Part shown: in pieces, positions 1 through 8,732 of the stretch | How positions within the stretch are numbered: position 1 is the stretch's first letter | Layout of the letters: every line of letters begins with the position of its first letter | Source: Streptococcus oralis ATCC 35037 | GTDB taxonomy: Bacteria; Bacillota; Bacilli; Lactobacillales; Streptococcaceae | DNA length: 64,000 nucleotides | Assembly (NCBI RefSeq): GCF_900637025.1 | Contig: NZ_LR134336.1 | Span: forward strand, 1,832,501 to 1,896,500 | Direction of reading: 5' to 3' | The notes under the pieces: generated by a model | Told to the model about the DNA's origin: nothing | The model's database searches: none | The model's input: the letters and a program-made list of their open reading frames with translations, nothing else | Made by a program: the position numbers and the translations under genes

Positions 1-739
1 TAGGGTTGACATGGTTAACATCAACTGCGATACGCTCGTCAAAGACGTACATTTTCCCATCCCAAAGTTCACCTTGGACTTCTGGGTCTTTACCGTAAGT
101 TGCGATTCCTCCGTGCAATTGGCCGACATCTTTATAGCCTTCACGGACCATCCAGCCTGAGAATTTCTCACAGCGAACTCCACCTGTACAGTAAACCACA
201 ACACGCTTGTCCATGAATTTTTCCTTGTTGTCACGGACCCATTGTGGCAACTCACGGAAGTTGCGGATGTCTGGACGGATAGCCCCACGGAAATGTCCTA
301 GATCGTACTCATAATCGTTACGTGTGTCAAGAACCACTGTATCTTCGTCAAGAAGGGCTTCTTTGAACTCTTTTGGAGACAAGTAAGCACCTGTTGTTTC
401 AAGTGGGTTGATGTCGTTGTCAAAGTCATTGTCTTCCAAACCAAGGTGGACAATTTCTTTCTTGTAGCGAACAAACATCTTCTTGAAGGCTTGTTCACTT
501 TCTTCGTCAATCTTGAACCAGAGGTCTTCCATACCTGGGAGGCTGTGAACGTAGTCCATGTATTTTTGAGTTGTTTCGTAGTCACCTGAAACAGTCCCGT
601 TAATCCCCTCGTCAGCGACGAGGATACGGCCTTTGAGACCGATTGATTTACAGAAAGCCAAGTGATCTGCCGCAAATTGCTCTGCATTTTCAATTGGAGT
701 ATAGAGGTAGTAAAGTAAGACACGAATATCTTTTGCCAT
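1..739 (-). CDS. trhO: tRNA uridine(34) hydroxylase TrhO, rhodanese family (3' end outside window)
   Basis: Oxygen-dependent hydroxylation of U34 in tRNA (ho5U, precursor of wobble modifications) is the known role of this family. The reading begins with [16 protein letters not shown] at 739 and runs off the left edge, so only about 246 residues are visible. Residues 1-100 are the N-terminal acylphosphatase-like domain, with the [16 protein letters not shown] signature near residue 38. Residues 120-200 are a rhodanese domain with DTRNDYE and the active-site loop CTGGVR, Cys182, followed by a second Cys (RCEKF) typical of TrhO. The gene is transcribed away from the bacteriocin-immunity-like gene. 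I recall a pneumococcal counterpart next to the same ABC importer. The C-terminal extension cannot be judged. Confidence 0.92.
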   Translation of the reverse strand, partial: MAKDIRVLLYYLYTPIENAEQFAADHLAFCKSIGLKGRILVADEGINGTVSGDYETTQKYMDYVHSLPGMEDLWFKIDEESEQAFKKMFVRYKKEIVHLGLEDNDFDNDINPLETTGAYLSPKEFKEALLDEDTVVLDTRNDYEYDLGHFRGAIRPDIRNFRELPQWVRDNKEKFMDKRVVVYCTGGVRCEKFSGWMVREGYKDVGQLHGGIATYGKDPEVQGELWDGKMYVFDERIAVDVNHVNP

Positions 740-870
740 AAGATTTGTTCTCTTTTCTATTCTTAAATTTTCAGAATTTTTCATTCAACTATTCTAGTAT
801 ACCCACTTGAGAAAACGAATGCAATTTATTTGACCGAAAATTATATAGAGAGACCTACCACTGCACTTCA

Positions 871-1173
871 TCAGTAACCATAGCGAATCGCAGATAATTC
901 TCTCAATTTTTTGATTTGCTTAGCTTGACTTTCTGACAAACCCAGCTTGTTATCAATCAACACACGTGAGATGTCAACGTTCATTTGGCTCAGAATAAAT
1001 GGAGTAGAGGTTCCATCGTCCTTTAATCGTTTTTGATAAATCACTAACTGATTTTTCAGGGGAGCAAGTTGAGGCGCAACCTTTATATCTTCCAATAGAT
1101 GATCAATGATGGTCATCGCTTCACAACGTCTTTCACTTCCTCCAGCAAACCATTTTAATGGTGTCATACTCAT
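871..1173 (-). CDS. enterocin A-type bacteriocin immunity-like protein
   Basis: A 100-residue cytosolic protein with the size and helical pattern of the EntA_Immun family: a four-helix bundle that protects producers from class II bacteriocins. The body (ATG at 1116 region: MTIIDHLLEDIK) has amphipathic helices ending in KQIKKLRELSAIRYGY. AGGAGGG lies just upstream of ATG 1173, supporting the listed start. No bacteriocin precursor with a double-glycine leader is visible nearby, so it is either an orphan immunity gene or a protein of this fold with another job. The adjacent CPBP membrane protein is a family also often found in bacteriocin loci. Family call is from pattern only. Confidence 0.6.
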   Translation of the reverse strand: MSMTPLKWFAGGSERRCEAMTIIDHLLEDIKVAPQLAPLKNQLVIYQKRLKDDGTSTPFILSQMNVDISRVLIDNKLGLSESQAKQIKKLRELSAIRYGY

Positions 1174-1235
1174 TTCCCTCCTGAAATTCGCTTATAAATT
1201 GAAAAACTATAATTCCTAACTCTCCAGCCAGTATT

Positions 1236-1925
1236 TTACCCAAACACCCTATGTAAAAAAGTCAGCAAAAATGGCAAGGTCGCTACAATATTATTGATTA
1301 CATGCACCGCATAGGAAGGATAAATGCTCTTGGTATAACGGGTCAAACCAGCAAAAATGATTCCAGATGTTGCAAAGACGAAGATATCTAACAGACTAGG
1401 CAGGCTTGAAAAATGAGGGAGAGCAAATAAAATAGAAGGAAGAAGCAAATCAAGAGCAAATCTCGAATCTTTAAAAAAGGCGTGTTGCAGTAATCCTCTA
1501 TAGATTAACTCTTCCATCAGTGGAATCAGAAAGAACAGGGCTATATAGATACCTAGCTCTGCAAAGTTAGTCCCACTATAACCAATCAATACAGCCCAAC
1601 CTTCAGCAGTTGACTGGACATGTTTAGCTGTCTGAACGTTAAAAGAGATCTGGAGCACTACCACTAATACTATCAAAATCGAATACCAAAGCCATTTTTC
1701 TCTTGGAATGCGAAAGAGATAGCCGTGCCCTGTCTTAACCAGAATCCAAATCATGACTCCGCTAAATAGCAAACTCAAGATATTTTGAATCCAGAAGAAA
1801 TTGCCAATCTGGGAAGAAAATTGCCAATAGTTTTGGACAATAAGCGTCAGCTGGGAAAGGCCAAATACGAAAAATAGGTAAGAGAAGACAGCACTCATTT
1901 TGAAAAGAAGACGATATTTTTTCAT
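1236..1925 (-). CDS. CPBP family intramembrane glutamic protease (Abi/CAAX-type)
   Basis: A 229-residue, very hydrophobic protein with about six to seven predicted membrane segments. Motif 1 of the CPBP family is clear: EELIYRGLLQ near residue 138, where the two Glu and the Arg form the catalytic and structural core. Motif 2 is LPHFSS near residue 169 with the His, and motif 3 is the late HVINN near residue 208. Family members process prenylated proteins, bacteriocin leaders or act in bacteriocin self-immunity, so its position beside an immunity-like gene fits a bacteriocin-defence context, though this is inference. GAGGATT precedes the ATG. Substrate unknown. Confidence 0.82.
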   Translation of the reverse strand: MKKYRLLFKMSAVFSYLFFVFGLSQLTLIVQNYWQFSSQIGNFFWIQNILSLLFSGVMIWILVKTGHGYLFRIPREKWLWYSILIVLVVVLQISFNVQTAKHVQSTAEGWAVLIGYSGTNFAELGIYIALFFLIPLMEELIYRGLLQHAFFKDSRFALDLLLPSILFALPHFSSLPSLLDIFVFATSGIIFAGLTRYTKSIYPSYAVHVINNIVATLPFLLTFLHRVFG

Positions 1926-1999
1926 AATAAATCCTCTATAGATGTATGTGTATCACATCGCATAAACCCTCAGAACCACTCTTTTCATTTTTACATCCT

Positions 2000-2041
2000 A
2001 AAAATCACTACCTCCCCTAGAGAACTAAGGAAGGCAGTGAT
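2000..2041 (-). terminator. probable terminator after the importer operon
   Basis: ATCACTACCT (2004-2013) pairs with AGGCAGTGAT (2032-2041) with one mismatch. On the minus strand the stem is followed by a T-run. It lies directly downstream of the binding-protein gene that ends at 2086. Confidence 0.65.
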
Positions 2042-2085
2042 CACATTTTTAGGAATTAGGAATGAATACACGAAATCAATCGATC

Positions 2086-3570
2086 TTATGATTTTTTGTT
2101 TTTCAAGAATTCGTCATATTGTTTTTGCATTTCGTTCAATACTTTTTCGTAGGCACCTTCAGATTTCAATTTTTCCATCAATTCTGGAATAGCTTTATCT
2201 GGGTCTACAGTACCAGTGTTGATAGCTGTATCGAATTGTTGCATTGTGTTAGAAATGGCTGAGATTTCAGATTTCACATTGTCAGTGTTAAAGATGAATC
2301 CAAGTGCTGGAGATTCTTTAGCTTCTGCCAATTGTTTCTTAGAATCTTCGATTTGTTGATCTGTAACGTTTTCGTTGATGTAAAGAATCCAGTTGTTACC
2401 AGTGTTCCATCCACCCATGTGAGTATTTCCTTTGTAGCCATCAAGGACGCGTACACGGTTTTCTTTACCTTCAATTTTTTCCCAGTTCTTGCCTTCTGGA
2501 CCGTAAACAAGACCGTTCAAGAGTTCTGGGTTCGTGTTCAAGAGGTTCAACACTTCCATTGATTTTTCTTTGTTCTTAGAGTTGTTTGAGATAACAAAGT
2601 TGGCAACTTGTGTTGTTTGGTTTTTCTTGATAAAGTTAGTGATTGGTTTGATTTGGATGTCTTTGTTAGCAACGCGTGAGAGCAAGCTGTTACCGTAGTC
2701 AGCTGGTCCTACTGTTTCTTCACGAACGAACCAAGTATCTTGTTGAAGGTCAAATGAAGTGTCGCTTGTTGCTACGTCTTTTGGAATGTATCCTTCTTCA
2801 TAGAATTTGTGAAGAGTCTTCAAGTGTTCTTTGAAACGAGGTACTTCGTAACGGTTTACGATCTTAGTAGTGTCTCCTTCAAGGTCGATAACAAATGGAA
2901 GTCCGTTTGGTACTGGGTAGTCAAAGTTATCAGATGGGATAAAGTTCTTCGTAACCGCAAATGGTACTACATCTGGAGCTTTTTCTTTGATTTGTTTCAA
3001 GACTGGCTCAAGTGTTTCGTATGAAGTTACACCTGAAATATCGATACCGTATTTAGCAAGAAGAGTTCCGTTGAAGGCAAAGTTTTGAGATGATGCAACG
3101 TTAGCTGCAACTGGTACTGCATAGATCTTACCGTTTACAGTGTTCCCTTTGATGTAAGCTGGGTCAAGTGCTTTGTAAAGCTCTGCTCCTTCTTTTTTAT
3201 ACAATTCTGTTAAGTCAGCATAAGCACCTTTTTGAGCATTTACGACATAGTTAGATGCAAATGCGATATCATAGTTTTCACCAGATGATGTGATAACAGA
3301 CATTTTCTTATCATAGTCACCCCATCCAAGGTATTGGATATCCAATTTAGCACCGACTTTTTCTTCGATGATTTTGTTTGCATTTTCTAGCAATTCATCC
3401 AAGTTGTCTGGTTTGTCACCGATTTGGTACATTTTGATTACAGGTTTTTCACCTGAAGCAGTATCAGCAGCTTTTTTGTTATTACCTGTAAGGTTTCCAC
3501 AAGCAGCAAGACCAGCAGCCAAAGCGACTACGCTAGCAGATGCAAAAGCATATTTTTTCCAGTTTTTCAT
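2086..3570 (-). CDS. N-glycan oligosaccharide ABC transporter, substrate-binding lipoprotein (NgtS-like)
   Basis: Extracellular solute-binding lipoprotein (family 1 SBP) of a carbohydrate importer. The signal peptide ends in a lipobox LAAC with the lipidated Cys24, followed by an Asn/Lys/Ala-rich linker. The mature body has the two-lobe SBP pattern (VIKMYQIGDKPDNLDELL near residue 44; WNTGNNWILYINENV near residue 388). Length 494 is close to the 491 I recall for pneumococcal NgtS (SP_0092), which binds complex N-glycan fragments. It is last in a three-gene set after two permeases. No ATPase is encoded here, which fits streptococcal CUT1 importers that share the MsmK ATPase. The specificity is inferred from that orthology and from the glycosidase neighbours. 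Confidence 0.85.
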   Translation of the reverse strand: MKNWKKYAFASASVVALAAGLAACGNLTGNNKKAADTASGEKPVIKMYQIGDKPDNLDELLENANKIIEEKVGAKLDIQYLGWGDYDKKMSVITSSGENYDIAFASNYVVNAQKGAYADLTELYKKEGAELYKALDPAYIKGNTVNGKIYAVPVAANVASSQNFAFNGTLLAKYGIDISGVTSYETLEPVLKQIKEKAPDVVPFAVTKNFIPSDNFDYPVPNGLPFVIDLEGDTTKIVNRYEVPRFKEHLKTLHKFYEEGYIPKDVATSDTSFDLQQDTWFVREETVGPADYGNSLLSRVANKDIQIKPITNFIKKNQTTQVANFVISNNSKNKEKSMEVLNLLNTNPELLNGLVYGPEGKNWEKIEGKENRVRVLDGYKGNTHMGGWNTGNNWILYINENVTDQQIEDSKKQLAEAKESPALGFIFNTDNVKSEISAISNTMQQFDTAINTGTVDPDKAIPELMEKLKSEGAYEKVLNEMQKQYDEFLKNKKS

Positions 3571-3678
3571 GATAAAAACTCCTTTTTTTATTTTTAAACT
3601 TATAAACGATTTAATGATTTGTAACTTCAGTCACTAAGATGAAGTTGGGAAGGGAGAAACGGTGTTTCTCAACAAGTG

Positions 3679-4602
3679 CTATTCTTTCACACCACCGATC
3701 GTCAACCCTTTAACAAAGTAGCGTTGGAAGAATGGATACAGAATCGCGATTGGAAGGGTTGCAACAACAACCATGGCCATACGACCTGTTTCTTTCGGTA
3801 GAGCAACTCCCAGTTGGCCAGATAGGCCGACTGCTTTTGCAATGTAGTCCATATTTTGTTGGATTTGCATAAGCAAATATTGCAATGGATACAAGTTGTC
3901 ACTCTTGATATAAAGAAGGGCGTTGAACCAGTCGTTCCAGAAACCAAGAGCTGTCAAAAGCGTGATGGTTGCGATACCTGGAAGTGACAATGGCAAACAA
4001 ATCTGGAAGAAGATCCGAGCTTCACTGGCACCATCGATACGAGCAGATTCGAGAATGGCTTCTGGAATGGTCTTCTTGAAGAAGGAACGCATCAAGATGA
4101 TGTTGAATGGTGAGAGAAGCATTGGAACAATCAAGGCCCAAACGGTATCACCAAGTTGAAGCAGGCGAGTGACCACGATATAGCCTGGTACCAAACCAGC
4201 ATTGAACAACATACTGAGAAGAGCGAAAATCGTAAAGAATCTGCGGTACTTAAAGGTTGTCCGTGAGATGGCGTAGGCATAAGTGGTTGTGATGAAGACG
4301 TTGGTCACTGTTCCGACTACAGTTACAAAAACTGAGATAAAGAGCGCTTGGAGGATCTTATCTTTAAACTGAGCTAGGAACTGGAATCCATCTACACCAA
4401 ATTTCGAAGGGAAAAAGCTATATCCATACTGGAGGATGCTCTTTTCATCTGTCACCGAAATGATGATAACGAAGATAAAGGGCAAGATACAAGAAAGAGC
4501 GATCAAACCAGAGATAATACTAAAGAAGATATCTGCTTTCTTACTGAAGGAGTGAATGCCGACATTATCGATTTTTTCTTTTTTAATTTTCTTTTCTGCC
4601 AT
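3679..4602 (-). CDS. sugar ABC transporter permease, second subunit (NgtP2-like)
   Basis: Membrane-spanning subunit of a CUT1 carbohydrate importer, 307 residues from MAEKKIKKEK. This start has a good AGGAGG upstream; an upstream in-frame ATG at 4653 would run into the other permease gene and lacks support. Six predicted membrane helices. The EAA loop that contacts the ATPase is at ESARIDGASEARIFFQICLP, near residue 200. It ends FVKGLTIGGVKE, the usual C-terminal tail of MalG-type permeases. It sits 13 bases after NgtP1 and 108 bases before the binding protein, so the three are probably one transcript. Confidence 0.88.
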   Translation of the reverse strand: MAEKKIKKEKIDNVGIHSFSKKADIFFSIISGLIALSCILPFIFVIIISVTDEKSILQYGYSFFPSKFGVDGFQFLAQFKDKILQALFISVFVTVVGTVTNVFITTTYAYAISRTTFKYRRFFTIFALLSMLFNAGLVPGYIVVTRLLQLGDTVWALIVPMLLSPFNIILMRSFFKKTIPEAILESARIDGASEARIFFQICLPLSLPGIATITLLTALGFWNDWFNALLYIKSDNLYPLQYLLMQIQQNMDYIAKAVGLSGQLGVALPKETGRMAMVVVATLPIAILYPFFQRYFVKGLTIGGVKE

Positions 4603-4615
4603 ATTCTCCTCCTTT

Positions 4616-5545
4616 CTAGAACAAAGCTGAGTTTGGATCGACTCGTCTTGCAAGCAAGTTTGATAGGATAACCAGAATCAAACCGACTACGGATTGGTAA
4701 AGACCGGCTGCTGAAGCCATACCGATATCTGCTGTCTGAGTCAAACCATTAAAGACATACACGTCCAAAACGTTGGTTACATTGTAGAGCTGACCAGCAT
4801 TGTGTGGGATTTGATAGAAGAGACCGAAGTCTGCACGGAAGATATTTCCGACTGCAAGGATGGTCAAGACTGTCACAAGTGGAGTCAACTGAGGAATGGT
4901 TACGTTGCGAATGCGTTGCCACTTGCTAGCCCCGTCCACTGTTGCTGCTTCGTAGTAGGTTGGGTCAATTCCCATGATTGTCGCATAGTACATGACACTG
5001 CTATATCCAAAGCCTTTCCAAATACCTAGGAAAAGGAGAAGGTATGGCCAAATGCCTAAGTCAGCGTAGAAGTTGACTTCCTTCATGCCAATGGATGTTA
5101 GGAAATGGTTGAAGACCCCTTTGTCAATGTTTAGGAAGGCATCTGTAAAGAAACTGATGATAACCCATGACAGGAAGTAAGGGAACAACATAGACGTTTG
5201 GAAAATTTTAACCATTCTCTTAGAGCGGAGCTCGCTGAGGATGATGGCAATCCCTACTGATACAATCAAACCGATAAAGATAAAGCCAAGATTGTAGAGA
5301 ACGGTATTTCGAGTGATGATAAAGGCATCTTTTGAACTGAACAAGAATCTGAAATTATCTAACCCGACCCATTTACTATTCACAATACTATCTATGAAAC
5401 CATTACTGGTCATATGGTAGTCTTTAAAGGCGACCACATTCCCAAATACTGGAATGTAAAAGAATAGAATCAACCAGAGTGCCCCTGGTAAAACCATCAA
5501 GAGAAAGATCCAGTTATCTCTCAAGGTCTTTGAAAACTTTTTCAT
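4616..5545 (-). CDS. sugar ABC transporter permease, first subunit (NgtP1-like)
   Basis: MalF-type permease of the same importer, 309 residues, six predicted helices beginning LLMVLPGALWLILFFYIPVF. Its EAA loop reads YYEAATVDGASKWQRIRNVT, near residue 198. It is the first gene of the importer operon: upstream lie a CcpA cre site and a -10 box, and GGAGG precedes its ATG. Together with the downstream permease and lipoprotein it should form the membrane channel for N-glycan-derived oligosaccharides. Assignment to N-glycans comes from order and neighbours, not from this protein alone. Confidence 0.88.
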   Translation of the reverse strand: MKKFSKTLRDNWIFLLMVLPGALWLILFFYIPVFGNVVAFKDYHMTSNGFIDSIVNSKWVGLDNFRFLFSSKDAFIITRNTVLYNLGFIFIGLIVSVGIAIILSELRSKRMVKIFQTSMLFPYFLSWVIISFFTDAFLNIDKGVFNHFLTSIGMKEVNFYADLGIWPYLLLFLGIWKGFGYSSVMYYATIMGIDPTYYEAATVDGASKWQRIRNVTIPQLTPLVTVLTILAVGNIFRADFGLFYQIPHNAGQLYNVTNVLDVYVFNGLTQTADIGMASAAGLYQSVVGLILVILSNLLARRVDPNSALF

Positions 5546-5596
5546 AATTTCCTCCCTTTTTATTCCTAAAAACTGATTTCATCGAATTTTTAGGTT

Positions 5597-5621
5597 TGAT
5601 AACGATTACATTATTAGTATA
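5597..5621 (-). promoter_or_regulatory. CcpA cre site and -10 box of the importer operon
   Basis: TGATAACGATTACA (5597-5610) fits the cre consensus TGWNANCGNTNWCA at every defined position, on both strands. Immediately upstream for minus-strand transcription is TATACT (5616-5621); a weak -35 candidate TTTAAC lies 18 bases further. The cre would cover the start point, the classic arrangement for carbon catabolite repression. Confidence 0.8.
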
Positions 5622-5657
5622 CTCCTATTTGAAGGTCAGGTTAAACTACTAATTATA

Positions 5658-5688
5658 GAAAAAACTCCACAAATTATTTTTTGTGGAG
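5658..5688 (-). terminator. terminator of the glycosidase operon
   Basis: CTCCACAAA (5665-5673) pairs perfectly with TTTGTGGAG (5680-5688). On the minus strand the hairpin is followed by six Ts. It lies beyond the BOX element, so the BOX sits between the GH20 stop codon and this terminator. The rest of the 5546-5902 gap holds the importer promoter and the BOX. Confidence 0.85.
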
Positions 5689-5752
5689 AAGTTTTTTATA
5701 AGAAATAGGTTTCACGAGAAACACTCTGAACAAGGGACACTGTTCTTGTTTT

Positions 5753-5905
5753 TATACTCAATGAAAATCAAAGAGCAAACTAGGAAGCTAGCCACAGGCT
5801 GCTCAAAGCACTGCTTTGAGGTTGCAGATAAAACTGACGAAGTCAGTAACATCTATACGGCAAGGCGAAGCTGACGTGGTTTGAAGAGATTTTCGAAGAG
5901 TATTA
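5753..5905. repeat. BOX element (boxA-boxB-boxC type, about 153 bp)
   Basis: The block starts TATACTCAATGAAAATC and ends TTTTCGAAGAGTATTA, the well-known ends of pneumococcal BOX elements. It contains ACGGCAAGGCGAAGCTGACG, matching the BOX-PCR primer region with one change. The length fits one copy each of boxA, boxB and boxC. The inner part forms stem-loops such as CAAAGCACTGCTTTG. BOX elements are thought to be mobilised in trans by an IS transposase. The last three bases TTA are the stop codon of the neighbouring GH20 gene read on the minus strand. Confidence 0.95.
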
Positions 5906-7783
5906 AGTCGTATAAATCGTCGATGCGGTCGCAATAGTGTGCCACTGATTGGCTGTAGTTGCTGCGAAATCCTTGTCTGCGTAGAAATCAGTAAATGGTA
6001 GGATTTCAACTTCTAGCTCGTCGATGCGATCAATCTGACCTGCCAGATAAGCCTCGATGCGACTTTCTGCTCGTTTGATACGTTGCAAGAGTCCGCCCAT
6101 ACGGATATCGACTGTATCCAAGCCAAAGACCTTGTTTTCTTTCAACCATTGGTGGCTAAAGAGAGCATGGAAGTGTTCAATCTCGCTTCTGAGTTTTGGT
6201 AATTCTTCTCTGGCGATTTGCTGCAAGCTGACTTTGTCATCGACTTTATAAGTTTCACGAATGCGTCGTCCAACATCTACTTTACTGCTTAAAATCTGGT
6301 TCAATTGAGCCTGAGTTTCAAAGAGATAAGAGTAGGCACCAGCTTTTTCTTTGATAGCAGCAAGGGTCACAGCAGCCTGAGCGAAGTGCGGTTTGTCCTG
6401 TTCAGGTGTCATGTGTCTGTCAAGAATCGGACAGAGAACATCCTGATAAAAGACATAGCGGTTGGGATTGATACCACTGAGATTGCCTGGCAAGTCTGGC
6501 AAGAGATTGGCAAGGTCAATCTGCATAAAGTCCTCAACTGATAGACCCGTATTGGTCTTGAAGTGAGCAGACAAACGATCTAGGTCATTGCGGTAGCTGA
6601 GTTCTGCCCAGATTTGCAGACTTGGTAGGATAGAGAACTGTGCAGTTTCCCCACCGTTATCCCCCCAACCCGTCACGATGACTTCTTTGATATCATTGGC
6701 GCGGCAGGCTTTGTTGGCTTCTACAGCAATGAGACGGCTGAAATGGTTGTTGGGTGTGAAACCGATCCACTTCCAAGCTCCGCCTGCAAAGGCAAGGTCT
6801 TGGCTAATCTTGTGGTGGTTGCGGAAATTGCGATTGTACTTTTCTTCGCTGTCTTGATAATAATCCCAGTAAACCAAGGTCACACGGTCTTTTAGACGGT
6901 CTAGGTAGACATGCGTTTCCTCTGGAATCTCCACATCACGGTCGTACTGACCATCCGCTGACATGAGTTTGAAGAACATATCGCTCCACATCTGGCAGTG
7001 GAAACCATACTTGTCAGCAATATCCAGCACGCGCTCTAAGTGTTGACACATGAGAAGACTACGGTCTACAACACCATTCAAGATGAGGTAGCGTCCCAAA
7101 CCAACCAAGTGGGCTTCATCCATCCCGATATTGACCTTGCGAGTCTGCAGTTTAGACAAAGTAGCAAACATCCCATCAATCAGGTCATAAACCTTTTCTT
7201 CGCCGATAAGGAGAATGTCCTCCACATCACGGAGTTCCTGCACTTCTTTGACCCCCCATTTGACAAAGGCTGACAAGTGGGCCAAGGTCTGGATGCAGGG
7301 CACAAAGGTCATGTCAAACTGTTGGGCATAGGCTTCGATTTCCTGCAACTCTTCTGCTGAATAAGCCCCGCGGAAGTAACCAAAATAAGGCTGCCCCTCA
7401 ATCTGGTAGGTATCTTCCATGTAGAGCTCGAAGGTTGAGTAACCCATGAGAGCCAAGACTTCAATCATCTGTTTGGCAGAAGCCACATTCAAAACTGCAT
7501 TGCGAGAACAGTCTGCCATGTAGGCTAAATCTTCATAAGCCGCCTGCTCCTCAATCGCTACCTTATCACCTTCTACTAGAGCTGTTGCTAGCACTGACAA
7601 GGCGCGGTAGAGTTGGTGAGGTTTGCGATAGGTTAGTTGATAGTGTCCACCTTGACCTATAATCGAGATAGACGTTTGGTCAGACTGAGCGACTGCAACT
7701 TCCACATCTGGTAAAGAGATATGTTTTGTCAGCAAGTCGATTGCCTGAGTTTGTTTAGGACTAAGTCCTGTAAAAACTACCAT
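5903..7783 (-). CDS. exo-beta-N-acetylglucosaminidase, GH20 (GH20C-like, cytoplasmic)
   Basis: Removes terminal beta-linked GlcNAc (and probably GalNAc) from imported oligosaccharides. 626 residues, no signal peptide, so it acts in the cytoplasm. Near residue 120 ELYMEDTYQ begins the TIM barrel; the GH20 catalytic Asp-Glu pair is in [10 protein letters not shown] (D222, E223), with the Glu as acid and the Asp orienting the substrate N-acetyl group. Downstream WSDMFFK and WGDNGGE line the site. Length agrees with the 627 I recall for pneumococcal GH20C (SP_2141). The start overlaps the ROK gene by 7 bases and has GGAGG, so the two are translationally coupled. Its TAA is the terminal TTA of a BOX element, meaning the last codons abut an insertion point. 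Confidence 0.92.
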   Translation of the reverse strand: MVVFTGLSPKQTQAIDLLTKHISLPDVEVAVAQSDQTSISIIGQGGHYQLTYRKPHQLYRALSVLATALVEGDKVAIEEQAAYEDLAYMADCSRNAVLNVASAKQMIEVLALMGYSTFELYMEDTYQIEGQPYFGYFRGAYSAEELQEIEAYAQQFDMTFVPCIQTLAHLSAFVKWGVKEVQELRDVEDILLIGEEKVYDLIDGMFATLSKLQTRKVNIGMDEAHLVGLGRYLILNGVVDRSLLMCQHLERVLDIADKYGFHCQMWSDMFFKLMSADGQYDRDVEIPEETHVYLDRLKDRVTLVYWDYYQDSEEKYNRNFRNHHKISQDLAFAGGAWKWIGFTPNNHFSRLIAVEANKACRANDIKEVIVTGWGDNGGETAQFSILPSLQIWAELSYRNDLDRLSAHFKTNTGLSVEDFMQIDLANLLPDLPGNLSGINPNRYVFYQDVLCPILDRHMTPEQDKPHFAQAAVTLAAIKEKAGAYSYLFETQAQLNQILSSKVDVGRRIRETYKVDDKVSLQQIAREELPKLRSEIEHFHALFSHQWLKENKVFGLDTVDIRMGGLLQRIKRAESRIEAYLAGQIDRIDELEVEILPFTDFYADKDFAATTANQWHTIATASTIYTT

Positions 7784-8646
7784 TGGTTTTCCTCCTGTAG
7801 CCAGTTGACAAGGGCACCGTAGAGATTGGCGTCTGCGTGATAGGTGCAGGCCTGGATAACTGGTGCGACCGTGTATTCTTCGTAGGTTTCGACAAATTCA
7901 TCGACAGCTTTTTTGACACCTTGGATAAAGTCTGGATTCTGACTGATGGAGCCTCCCAGACTAATGACATCTGGGTCGATGAGATACTGGATATTAAGCA
8001 AACCTTGAGCCAAATTACGGTTCATACGCAAAATGGCTTCTTGACAAAGAACATTGCCAGCTGCGGCCTCTTGGTAAATCTTGCGTCCGTCCCAGTCAGT
8101 CTGACCAGATTTTTCAATCACGTATCGCACCATATTTCCAGTTGACGCTAGTTGCGACCAGTTGTTGAGCTTTTCCGCAGGCTCGATAGTTGTCATGTAG
8201 CCAAACTCTCCTCCCAAGCCGTGGCGACCTCGGTGAAGTTTGCCATTGATAATCATGGCACCGCCAATTCCTGTCCCAATCACGACACAGGCTGCATTTT
8301 CAATCTCTGGGTGAGCCAGCAGTTCACTAAGTCCAACACAGTTGGCATCATTTTCTAGATGGACGGGGAGTTGATGATGAGCAAGAGCTTCATACCAAGA
8401 AAAGCCATGGATGTAAGGGACGGCACTGATGCCCTCAATCACACCTGTTTCTTGATTGACCGCGCCTGGAACACTCATAGCAATGCCCTTATAATCTTGT
8501 TCTGCCAAGCGTTGGTCTAGCCAAGCTAGTAAATCCTCCAAACTTTCTGGCGTCGGAATACTTGTCTTATCTAGTATTTTTCCATCAGGAGTCAGACTGG
8601 CAAACTTAATCCCAGTCCCTCCGATATCAATGGTTGCAATGGTCAT
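7777..8646 (-). CDS. ROK family sugar kinase / regulator-like protein
   Basis: Predicted cytoplasmic ROK protein of 289 residues from [16 protein letters not shown], with GGGAAG seven bases upstream. Earlier in-frame ATG at 8658 lies inside the terminator and has no ribosome site. The phosphate loop DIGGTGIK, the catalytic [12 protein letters not shown] (Asp as base) and the sugar-binding [13 protein letters not shown] are present. [13 protein letters not shown] follows, but the CxCGxxGC zinc motif of many ROK members is absent, and there is no N-terminal winged helix. It is therefore more likely a kinase (perhaps mannose or GlcNAc released by the neighbouring glycosidases) than a DNA-binding repressor. 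Co-transcribed with GH20. Confidence 0.88.
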   Translation of the reverse strand: MTIATIDIGGTGIKFASLTPDGKILDKTSIPTPESLEDLLAWLDQRLAEQDYKGIAMSVPGAVNQETGVIEGISAVPYIHGFSWYEALAHHQLPVHLENDANCVGLSELLAHPEIENAACVVIGTGIGGAMIINGKLHRGRHGLGGEFGYMTTIEPAEKLNNWSQLASTGNMVRYVIEKSGQTDWDGRKIYQEAAAGNVLCQEAILRMNRNLAQGLLNIQYLIDPDVISLGGSISQNPDFIQGVKKAVDEFVETYEEYTVAPVIQACTYHADANLYGALVNWLQEENQW

Positions 8647-8658
8647 TGTTCTTCCCAT

Positions 8659-8701
8659 AAAAAGGGGCGACTCAGTAGTTCATCCTAACTCTTTCGCCCC
8701 T
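8659..8701 (-). terminator. intercistronic terminator or attenuator between GH38 and ROK genes
   Basis: AGGGGCGA / TCGCCCCT (8663-8670 with 8694-8701) is a perfect 8-bp GC-rich stem with a 23-base loop, followed on the minus strand by TTTTTAT. It lies 13 bases before the ROK start, so it may cut read-through from the mannosidase genes rather than end the operon. Confidence 0.7.
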
Positions 8702-8732
8702 CCTTTCTATCTCATAGTATTCTTTAAAACTG

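Noticed and set aside
5689..5752. Short plus-strand ORF (63 codons) running into the BOX element
   Set aside because: It includes BOX sequence, has no ribosome site and lies downstream of a terminator; repeat-derived chance frame.
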